This document shows, piece by piece, positions 4,539-10,276 of a DNA stretch of 10,276 bases (position 1 is the stretch's first letter; every line of letters starts with the position of its first letter). The DNA lies in contig CABMGU010000006.1 of NCBI GenBank assembly GCA_902385765.1, positions 1-10,276 on the forward strand, given 5' to 3'. Below the pieces are notes generated by a model. It saw only the letters and a program-made list of their open reading frames with translations, did no database searches and was not told the DNA's origin. The position numbers were made by a program, and so were the translations under genes. This stretch comes from an uncultured archaeon. Lineage in GTDB: Archaea > Nanobdellota > Nanobdellia > Woesearchaeales > ARS49.

Positions 4539-6110
4539 ATGACAAAAGAGAGTGAAAGATTAGTAGCGTATGGATTCGGAAAAGACACAATCAAGATGCC
4601 AGACCGAACCATAAAAATAGAAGGAAAAACGCCGGAAGAAAAACTCGCATTCATAAAGAAAAAAAGAGAAGAACTCGCAAAAGAAAAGTTAGAAGACGAA
4701 TTTGACAAAGCAATGCAAGGGGCAGCAGACCACGAGTGGGTTGAAATAGCAAAAGACCAGCTGTCAATGACAGAATACCCGCAGCCCTTCAGCAGATATT
4801 ACCTCGGCGTATCAAGCTGGCACCAAAGCATAGAACCATACTATTACTGGTGCGTAAACTTCCTGGAGCACATCGGATTCCCGATCATAGAAAAAGTAAC
4901 AGACGTGTTCACAGCAGCAGAACACAGCAGTTTCTACGGAGCAGCAGGACAAAGACTCGGACTGGCACAAGATAAAGTATCACAATACCTGGCAACAATA
5001 GGAAAAATGGTCAAAGACTTGTTCCAGTTAGTCAGAGAGCTAAGATGGATAGACGAAAGACTGGAAATATACAGAGAAGCATTCGGAGTAGACAAAGAAG
5101 GCAAAAAAACGGAAAGAGGACCGCAAAAAGGAGCAGAACTGGCACTAAAAGGAATGTGGGTTGATTTAGTCGACGGCGTAGTAGGAGGGCAAAGAACAGG
5201 AAGCAACCTATTCGTAATGGCACAACAACTCCAATTCACATCGCTACCAGACCTATTCTTCGCAGTAAACCCAAGAAACATAGAAGAGGTAGACAAAGTA
5301 GTGGACGAGCAGGCGAAAGAATTCAACATACAAGTCAGGAATTTGCTGAAAAGAAAAATACAGCAATACATGGCCTGGAGAAGCTCAACATTCGACGAAA
5401 TGAAAACAAGAAGAACATTCACGCTCGACTACCTAAGACAGCATTACCACGTAATAAGAATGTACATGAACTGGATAAAAACATACATCAAACACATAGA
5501 ACGACTGACAGGACAACAAGACCTATTACAGAATCCAAGACTCATATCAGCATTCGAAAGCAGCCTGATAGACATAGAAATACTCGCACGAAGCAGCCCC
5601 CAGGACAGGAAAAAAGGCTATGCGTGCATATTAATGACATTTGAATACCACACGAAACCAAGCATGCAATACCAGGGGGATGCAGGCTACCACAGAGGAC
5701 CAATACACGTAGGAGAAACAAGAATAACCTGGAGAAGCTACGCGTGGACTGACCAGCAAATATCGAACTACATAGCAATGAAAAACAGGGAAGACATGGA
5801 ACTCCTGGCATCAATCGACTCATCATTAAGGTCAGCAATGGAAGCATTAGGAACAGATTTGATGGAGTACCTCAAAGAAGCAGAAAAAGGAAAGAAACCA
5901 GAAGAAGAAAAAGTGGAAAAGACGCCATTCGGGCTAATGGAACCATTCGCAGCAATAGGAAAAGGAATGACTGAAATGTTTGGAGTAATAATGCCGAAAA
6001 AAGGAAAAGCAGCAGGCCCAGATGAAGTGCCTGAAGAAGCGGCTAGAAAATTATGCTGGACGCACTACAACATATTCAAAAAAGCACACGGACTCCTTGC
6101 ATGGGGTTAA
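4539..6110 (+). CDS. Conserved-looking 523-residue protein of unknown function
   Basis: I do not recognise a named domain. The protein is cytoplasmic-looking: no signal peptide and no clear membrane span. A charged N-terminal helix (residues about 28-60, EEKLAFIKKKREELAKEKLEDEF) is followed by a Tyr/Trp-rich stretch (FSRYYLGVSSWHQSIEPYYY, about 86-105). The middle is mainly helical, with an aromatic and basic region near residues 295-325 (YLRQHYHVIRMYMNWIK). A glycine/histidine-rich part (about 369-408) contains YHTKP, YHRGPIHVGE and RSYAW. A low-complexity Lys/Glu linker (about 446-463) leads to a short C-terminal segment ending KKAHGLLAWG. Start chosen from the TATA box at 4508-4517. It precedes a coiled-coil gene and a TIM-barrel gene of similar codon use. 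It is probably an archaeal, perhaps DPANN-specific, family; function open. Confidence 0.9.
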   Translation: MTKESERLVAYGFGKDTIKMPDRTIKIEGKTPEEKLAFIKKKREELAKEKLEDEFDKAMQGAADHEWVEIAKDQLSMTEYPQPFSRYYLGVSSWHQSIEPYYYWCVNFLEHIGFPIIEKVTDVFTAAEHSSFYGAAGQRLGLAQDKVSQYLATIGKMVKDLFQLVRELRWIDERLEIYREAFGVDKEGKKTERGPQKGAELALKGMWVDLVDGVVGGQRTGSNLFVMAQQLQFTSLPDLFFAVNPRNIEEVDKVVDEQAKEFNIQVRNLLKRKIQQYMAWRSSTFDEMKTRRTFTLDYLRQHYHVIRMYMNWIKTYIKHIERLTGQQDLLQNPRLISAFESSLIDIEILARSSPQDRKKGYACILMTFEYHTKPSMQYQGDAGYHRGPIHVGETRITWRSYAWTDQQISNYIAMKNREDMELLASIDSSLRSAMEALGTDLMEYLKEAEKGKKPEEEKVEKTPFGLMEPFAAIGKGMTEMFGVIMPKKGKAAGPDEVPEEAARKLCWTHYNIFKKAHGLLAWG

Positions 6111-6119
6111 TTTAATATA
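6111..6119 (+). promoter_or_regulatory. TATA box for the coiled-coil protein gene
   Basis: TTTAATATA at 6111-6119 follows the preceding stop codon immediately and is centred 27 bases before the ATG at 6142. The downstream gene therefore has its own promoter despite the short 31-base gap. Confidence 0.65.
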
Positions 6120-6141
6120 CATACTTTCTTAATAAACCCTA

Positions 6142-6699
6142 ATGGCAGTAAATTTTGAAGCGTTCAGCCAATTCACACCAGAAAGAAGAATAGATGAATT
6201 GCAAAACCTGATTGAAAAGCTAAAAAAAGAAATAGAAGAAAGACGGGAAGAAATCAAAGAAGCAGAACACCTGCTTGTTCTCGCAGACGAAGAAGCACGA
6301 ATGCTCGAACAGGTAGAAATACCCGAGTCAAAGCAGATCAAAGGCAAAATAGAGGAAAAACTGGAAGAAAAAGAGGTCAAGCGCTTAAAAGACCTCGAAC
6401 TTGAAGAACTCCTTGCAACAGCGCCAAAAGAACAGGCATTCCACGAAGTCGCACACAGGCCTGTAGAAGACCTTGCAGATGAACTGAGAAAAATCTACGA
6501 TAGGCAAAAAGAGACAGGCATAGAGAAAAGAGAAGACAGGGAAATGCTCTACGCAATCAGAAAAGGATTTGAAATCAAAAGAGAAGAAGGATATGCGCCT
6601 GCAACAGCCAAAGACAAGCACTTAATGACAGAAGCAGAACAATGGGCAGAAGACTTGTACAAAGGCGGGGCAGGCACGTACAAGAGAACACCAGGCTAA
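6142..6699 (+). CDS. Coiled-coil protein of unknown function
   Basis: This 185-residue, highly charged protein is dominated by a predicted coiled coil over about residues 14-95, with heptad-like Leu/Ile spacing in RRIDELQNLIEKLKKEIEER and again in KIEEKLEEKEVKRLKDLELEELL. A second helical part (about 100-150) contains DLADELRKIYDRQKETG and EMLYAIRKGFEIKREEGY, which look like packed helices and not a coil. A Gly-containing tail (YKGGAGTYKRTPG) ends it. There is no membrane span, Cys cluster or catalytic motif. It probably works as a structural or adaptor subunit. Its location between the 523-residue and TIM-barrel genes suggests partnership with one of them, but that is inference from order only. 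The ATG at 6142 is fixed by the TATA box at 6111-6119. Confidence 0.88.
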   Translation: MAVNFEAFSQFTPERRIDELQNLIEKLKKEIEERREEIKEAEHLLVLADEEARMLEQVEIPESKQIKGKIEEKLEEKEVKRLKDLELEELLATAPKEQAFHEVAHRPVEDLADELRKIYDRQKETGIEKREDREMLYAIRKGFEIKREEGYAPATAKDKHLMTEAEQWAEDLYKGGAGTYKRTPG

Positions 6700-6725
6700 T
6701 TCTTGTGACAATTATGGCATAAATA

Positions 6726-6733
6726 TTTATATA
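6726..6733 (+). promoter_or_regulatory. TATA box for the TIM-barrel gene
   Basis: TTTATATA at 6726-6733 is centred 28-29 bases before the ATG at 6758 but only about 20 before the in-frame ATG at 6749. Transcription would start near 6755, downstream of the first ATG, so the second ATG is the likely start. Confidence 0.65.
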
Positions 6734-6757
6734 GTCCAGTAGCCATAAATGTATACT

Positions 6758-8668
6758 ATGGCAGAATTCAGGACAATGTATTACGGGCCAATGGACCGAG
6801 AATACCACGAAGCAGCAACAGAGACACCAGCTGCGCCAGCAGTAGAAGAAGCCATATTCCCGATATCCCAACTGGGAGAAACAGTGCCGGAACAAGACCC
6901 TACCGGCCGATTCAAAAACATCATACAATCAACACAGGCGGCAATAAGAGGAGGAGCAGGAACAATACAGCTTGTTTTAATGACGCCAATGGAAAGCGCA
7001 ATAGGCGGAAGACCAAAAGCATACGGCAAAGAAGTAAGAGAAGCGCTCAAAGAAGTAGCACTCGCAAGCCAGGTAAACATCGCAGGAGTAGAACTGCCGA
7101 CATCATTGAACAATCTCGCAGGATTTGACTACCAGCAATTAGTATTCTCAGACGAAAAAAGAAAACAAAGCCTTGACGAAGTCAAAGACGCAATAAAATT
7201 CGCAGCAGACGTAGGAAAAGGAGGAGGAGTAGACATCGTAAGCTGGGAATTCCCAAGATCAGTAAACGAAGCAAGATGGAATGACCCCAACAAGCCGGAA
7301 AAAGAAAGAAAATTCAAACAAGAAGGAGAACAAAGAATCGGCTGGCTCGTAGATGAAAGAACAGGAAGAACCGTGCAGTTCAGAAAAGACGAAGTACAGC
7401 ACATACCGTACAAAAAGGACAACTTCGAAAAAATGGAGCCTAAAGAAGAGGAATACGCAAGAGAAAAACCCCTCGCGCTCAACGAATTCACCTGGGATGA
7501 CTTCAAAAAATGGGCGGACAAAGAAAGCCAAAAACAGGGAAAAACAATCACGCCAGAAGAACTTTACATCAAAGTACAACTCGAAGGACAGATAAAATCA
7601 CTTGAAGGATGGAGAGCAACATACCTGGACAACGCAGAAAAAATGCACGGTCAAAAGATAGATGCAGAAGAAAACCTGAAGCACGCAAGAACAGAAGAAC
7701 AAAAAAAAGCAGCACAAAAAACACTAAGAGAAGCAGAAGAAAAGTTCAAAGACTTCCTGAACACAGCATACGGACAAGCACAACAGATAGAAGAACTGAA
7801 AGAAAGAATCAGGCATTTGAAGCCAATAGAAGACTACGCGATGAAAAGAAGCACAAGAACATACGCAGAAGCAGGAATAACAGCAATGAAAGAATACGAA
7901 ACAGGAAGAGAAAAAGGAACAATAACAAAACCGCTCTATGTGGGACCGGAAATCGGATGGCCAGGATACTTCGGAAGCCACCCTGACGAATTCGTACAAC
8001 TGATAAAGAAATCAAGAGATGAAATGGTCAACCTTTTGACAAACCCAAAAATAAAACAGATAAGACCTGACGGAAAAGAAGAAGTCATCGAAAACATATA
8101 CTTTGACCCGGGAATGGACAGGGAAAAAGCCAAAGAACAGGCAGACAAGCACATCAAAGGAATGTTTGACACAAGCCATATGGGAATGTGGCTGTCACAC
8201 TTCAAGCCGATAACAGACCCAAACACAGGCGTAATGGAAACAGAAGACAGAAGAATACAAAGATTCAGAAAATGGTACACAGAACAGGTAGAAACGCTTG
8301 CAAAATCAGGAGTGGTAGGCGGAATACAGCTCGTGGACAGCATGTCAGGAGCACACGGACACCTGCCGCCAGGACAGGGAATCTTCCCAGTCAAAGAAAC
8401 AGCGCAAATCTTCAAAGACAACAAATTCTCAGGATACCTTGTATCAGAAGGCCACGAAGAAGAAAAATTCGGCGAAGGCAGAATAAGAATGAAAACCTGG
8501 CAGATGGCAGGAGCGCCGGTAGGAGCAGGATACTTCGGCGGACCGCCATTAAGATGGGGACAGGTAGAACACGCATACTTCGGAAAAACATACTCGCCAA
8601 TGTTCATGTTCGGCGGATACGCGCCAAGCAACGAGTTCAAACTATGGAGCGAAATACCCCTGGAGTAA
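6758..8668 (+). CDS. Long TIM-barrel protein, xylose isomerase / AP endonuclease 2-like
   Basis: This 636-residue protein reads as a metal-binding TIM barrel of the xylose isomerase-like superfamily (sugar-phosphate isomerases/epimerases, endonuclease IV), though no specific reaction can be named. Barrel strands end in candidate metal or acid/base residues: GVELPTS (near 110), DIVSWEFPR, VGPEIGW (E398), HIKGMFDTSHMG (H465, D471, H474), QLVDSMSGAHGH (D527, H533, H535) and SEGHEEEKFGEG (E564, H566). Between about residues 235 and 375 a long charged helical insertion, likely coiled coil, interrupts the barrel (EEKFKDFLNTAYGQAQQIEELKE is part of it, cut here), which makes it roughly twice the usual 250-300 residues. 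A C-terminal extension with FGGYAPSNEFKLWSEIPLE follows. I recall similar long proteins from DPANN archaea as conserved hypotheticals. Start chosen at 6758 from TATA spacing. Confidence 0.85.
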   Translation: MAEFRTMYYGPMDREYHEAATETPAAPAVEEAIFPISQLGETVPEQDPTGRFKNIIQSTQAAIRGGAGTIQLVLMTPMESAIGGRPKAYGKEVREALKEVALASQVNIAGVELPTSLNNLAGFDYQQLVFSDEKRKQSLDEVKDAIKFAADVGKGGGVDIVSWEFPRSVNEARWNDPNKPEKERKFKQEGEQRIGWLVDERTGRTVQFRKDEVQHIPYKKDNFEKMEPKEEEYAREKPLALNEFTWDDFKKWADKESQKQGKTITPEELYIKVQLEGQIKSLEGWRATYLDNAEKMHGQKIDAEENLKHARTEEQKKAAQKTLREAEEKFKDFLNTAYGQAQQIEELKERIRHLKPIEDYAMKRSTRTYAEAGITAMKEYETGREKGTITKPLYVGPEIGWPGYFGSHPDEFVQLIKKSRDEMVNLLTNPKIKQIRPDGKEEVIENIYFDPGMDREKAKEQADKHIKGMFDTSHMGMWLSHFKPITDPNTGVMETEDRRIQRFRKWYTEQVETLAKSGVVGGIQLVDSMSGAHGHLPPGQGIFPVKETAQIFKDNKFSGYLVSEGHEEEKFGEGRIRMKTWQMAGAPVGAGYFGGPPLRWGQVEHAYFGKTYSPMFMFGGYAPSNEFKLWSEIPLE

Positions 8669-8676
8669 TAGAAAAT

Positions 8677-8685
8677 CTTAAAAAG
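8677..8685 (+). promoter_or_regulatory. TATA box for the gene pair 8710-9509
   Basis: CTTAAAAAG at 8677-8685 is centred about 29 bases before the ATG at 8710, in the 41-base gap after the TIM-barrel gene. A weaker match than the others but in the right place. Confidence 0.5.
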
Positions 8686-8709
8686 CCGTCATAACACAGG
8701 TACAAAAAA

Positions 8710-9147
8710 ATGATTCTAAATCTCAAAGAAACGCTAGAAGCAAGGGTTGAAGACGAAGTGAAATCAGCAATAGAGGCATTAATAGACAACGAGCAGGAAG
8801 CCAGCCCTATAATTGAACAGCAGACTGACACAGATTCCTACGAAAGCACAACATACAACATTGATGTTGGTTACGACGGAAAGTCAACAAAAGGATATTA
8901 TGAAACGCTGACAGCAGAATCGGACACTGTTGGAGCGTCTATAACTGCGTTATACAGCGAAAAAGAACACGAAGCGCTGAAAGAAGGACAGGAAGTAGCA
9001 ACTAAAGCACACGAAACTGACAATTCACGCGGATTCTTTGTAGAAGCAGTCATCGACTGCAATGTAAGAGATGCGAAAAACAATATCAAGCTGTTTTCGC
9101 CTGCTTTATGGCAGGCAATGTACAACGGCGGGCTGGTGTTCAATTAA
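8710..9147 (+). CDS. Small protein of unknown function, 145 residues
   Basis: I do not recognise this protein. An N-terminal helix (LKETLEARVEDEVKSAIEAL, residues about 4-23) and a Gln/Asp/Ser/Thr-rich stretch lead to an apparent alpha/beta part with strands such as TYNIDVGYDG and GFFVEAVIDCNV, ending SPALWQAMYNGGLVFN. It is acidic and soluble, with no membrane span, signal peptide or obvious catalytic motif. Its single Cys is near residue 117. It has a TATA box about 29 bases upstream and is followed two bases after its stop by the next start codon, so the two genes form one operon and may be functional partners. Confidence 0.85.
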   Translation: MILNLKETLEARVEDEVKSAIEALIDNEQEASPIIEQQTDTDSYESTTYNIDVGYDGKSTKGYYETLTAESDTVGASITALYSEKEHEALKEGQEVATKAHETDNSRGFFVEAVIDCNVRDAKNNIKLFSPALWQAMYNGGLVFN

Positions 9148-9149
9148 GA

Positions 9150-9509
9150 ATGGTCGAATTCATTTCTCCGGACAAGCTTTCTGAAGACGAAGATGAGCCA
9201 GAAGAGCCAGAAGAACCTGAAGAGCCAGAAGAAGAAAAAAGTCTTGAATCCCTGGTAGAAGAACAAGCAGAAGAAACAAGAGAACCTGCGGAAATACAGG
9301 ATTATGAAGACGAACCAGCCAACGAGCCAGGAGATTATATGCATCCGGATCACGCACCATTAAAAGACGCACCAAGCCTGAGAGATGCCATAAAGCCGCT
9401 GGTGTATGATGATAACGACATTCCAGTAGTCTCTGATGTCTTCACACGTTACGGAAAGCAGGAAGACAAATGGTGGCTTGACAGAATCAATGTCGGACTT
9501 CTAAAATAA
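9150..9509 (+). CDS. Acidic repeat-containing small protein of unknown function, 119 residues
   Basis: The first half is extremely acidic and low in complexity: SEDEDEPEEPEEPEEPEEEK at about residues 11-30, then more Glu/Asp/Pro to about residue 65. This part is probably disordered. The C-terminal half (from about 75) looks folded and contains SLRDAIKPLVYDDNDIPVVS, FTRYGKQEDKWWLDRINVGLL. No domain is recognised. The ATG at 9150, two bases after the preceding stop, is preferred to an in-frame ATG at 9108 that would overlap the previous gene by 40 bases. It has no promoter of its own. Acidic tails of this sort often bind basic partners such as ribosomal proteins or DNA-binding proteins, but nothing here shows which. 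Confidence 0.8.
   Translation: MVEFISPDKLSEDEDEPEEPEEPEEPEEEKSLESLVEEQAEETREPAEIQDYEDEPANEPGDYMHPDHAPLKDAPSLRDAIKPLVYDDNDIPVVSDVFTRYGKQEDKWWLDRINVGLLK
9186..9236 (+). repeat. Short imperfect tandem repeat coding Glu-Glu-Pro
   Basis: Nine-base units close to GAGCCAGAA recur in frame, coding for successive Glu-Pro-Glu steps in the acidic protein. Unit variation (GAACCTGAA among GAGCCAGAA) points to expansion followed by drift. Such arrays change length readily by slippage. Confidence 0.6.
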
Positions 9510-9538
9510 ATTGTATTCATTCAAAAGGAGTTGCATAC

Positions 9539-9547
9539 ATTTAAAAT
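9539..9547 (+). promoter_or_regulatory. TATA box for the nucleotidyltransferase-HEPN gene
   Basis: ATTTAAAAT at 9539-9547 is centred 27 bases before the ATG at 9570. Confidence 0.65.
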
Positions 9548-9569
9548 CGTATAATCCGAATAAGGCAGT

Positions 9570-10276
9570 ATGGAGTTTAAAATACACCAGAAAGAGCACC
9601 CGAACGTTCCAAAGTACCCAAGCACTGACTACGACTTTGCCAAAAAGTTCGCAGAAACAATGCACAAAGAAATGGGCGACTTCGTAAAAGCGGTAATCCT
9701 TTTCGGAAGCACAGCAAGAGAAGAAAAACCACTCTACGGAGAACGGGACATTGACATCCTGATAATAATAAACGACCTGACATTAATCTTAAGCAACGAA
9801 GTAATACAATCATACCGAGTAATAACAGAGCAAACAGCATCAAAAATCAGCAAAAGACTGCACATAACCACGCTGAAAATGACGAGCTTCTGGGACTACA
9901 CAAGAAACGGAGACCCAATCGCGATTAACATGCTCAGAGACGGAGTGCCGTTGTACGACGCAGGCTTCTTCGAGCCAGTGCAACAATTACTGGTTCAGGG
10001 AAGAATAAGACCAACAAAAGAAAGCATCTGGACATACTTCGCAAGAGCGCCAGCAACACTCAACAACGCAGACTGGCACGTACTGCAGGCAACACTTGAC
10101 CTGTACTGGGCAGTTGTGGACAGCGCACACGCGGCACTAATGAAAGTAGGAGAAGTGCCGCCAACACCAGGACACATAGCAGATTTAATTGACAAAAAAC
10201 TCGTAAAGCCGGGATATCTCGCCGGCAAGTACGCAAGCATAATGGACGTGTTCTTCAAACTCCAAAAGAAAATCAT
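9570..10276 (+). CDS. Nucleotidyltransferase with HEPN-like C-terminal half, 3' end missing
   Basis: The frame opens at ATG 9570 and stays open to the window end, so at least 235 residues are encoded. Residues 39-65 carry the nucleotidyltransferase signature: FGSTARE (G46, S47, R50), nine residues, then D60-I-D62 followed by a hydrophobic strand. This fits the minimal GSxxR-x9-DxD layout of MNT proteins. The third acidic residue is not obvious: the strand near LHITTLKMTSFW lacks it. From about residue 150 the protein is helical (YFARAPATLNNADWHVLQAT, LYWAVVDSAHAALMKVG, PPTPGHIADLIDKKLVKPG) and resembles a HEPN domain, though no Rx4-6H RNase motif is visible so far. Likely an NTP-transferring enzyme on RNA, protein or small substrate. 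It is different in sequence from the nucleotidyltransferase at 1272-2072. Start fixed by the TATA box at 9539-9547. Confidence 0.85.
   Translation, partial: MEFKIHQKEHPNVPKYPSTDYDFAKKFAETMHKEMGDFVKAVILFGSTAREEKPLYGERDIDILIIINDLTLILSNEVIQSYRVITEQTASKISKRLHITTLKMTSFWDYTRNGDPIAINMLRDGVPLYDAGFFEPVQQLLVQGRIRPTKESIWTYFARAPATLNNADWHVLQATLDLYWAVVDSAHAALMKVGEVPPTPGHIADLIDKKLVKPGYLAGKYASIMDVFFKLQKKI

Noticed and set aside
7936..8640. 234-codon open frame on the minus strand
   Set aside because: It is a mirror of the TIM-barrel gene, rich in Ser, Pro, Cys and Leu as antisense frames of this composition are. It has no promoter and the sense frame contains conserved motifs.
9108..9149. Upstream ATG at 9108 for the acidic protein
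   Set aside because: It would overlap the preceding gene by 40 bases. The ATG at 9150 directly follows the stop with a 2-base gap, and the extra residues are a frame-shifted copy of the previous gene's end.
9524..9530. AAAAGGAG as a Shine-Dalgarno sequence
   Set aside because: It is about 40 bases before the ATG at 9570 and upstream of that gene's TATA box, so it is probably not in the transcript as a leader.
1..10276. CRISPR array, insertion sequence, integrase or phage genes
   Set aside because: No regularly spaced repeats, transposase or recombinase motifs, or terminal inverted repeats with target duplications were seen.

Overview
The window looks like part of an archaeal genome, most likely a small-genome DPANN archaeon of the Woesearchaeota/Pacearchaeota type. 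This rests on four things: a TATA-like box sits about 26-29 bases upstream of almost every start codon, leaving no room for a leader; ribosome binding sites are absent at those starts; A-ending codons and AGA for arginine dominate; and several proteins belong to archaeal or apparently DPANN-restricted types (a half-length NFACT protein, a small CRM protein, a very long TIM-barrel protein). The lineage is inferred from recall, not from a search.

Layout, left to right. Bases 2-1270 hold the 3' two thirds of glmS (amino-sugar synthesis), cut by the window edge. It converges, with one base between the stop codons, on a minus-strand nucleotidyltransferase (1272-2072). A promoter region follows, then a possible 40-residue membrane peptide (2252-2374) and a MazE/AbrB-MazF toxin-antitoxin pair (2419-3005) whose promoter carries an 18-bp perfect palindrome. 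A minus-strand winged-helix regulator (3022-3348) is transcribed divergently from a two-gene RNA/ribosome unit: a stand-alone NFACT-R protein (3394-4161) overlapped by a CRM/YhbY protein (4146-4391). Directly after this comes a GC-rich, highly self-complementary stretch (4400-4504) that looks like a structured RNA and also lies within a 42-codon open frame.

Bases 4539-8668 carry three consecutive same-strand genes, each with its own TATA box: a 523-residue protein of unknown function, a 185-residue coiled-coil protein, and a 636-residue xylose-isomerase/AP-endonuclease-2-like TIM barrel with a long helical insertion. Two further unknown genes follow as a pair (8710-9147 and 9150-9509; the second is strongly acidic). 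The window ends inside a nucleotidyltransferase gene with a HEPN-like C-terminal half (from 9570).

The best candidates for something undescribed are the structured element at 4400-4504, the 4.5-8.7 kb block built around the TIM-barrel protein, and the NFACT-R/CRM pair. Nothing in the window suggests phage, transposon or CRISPR content.
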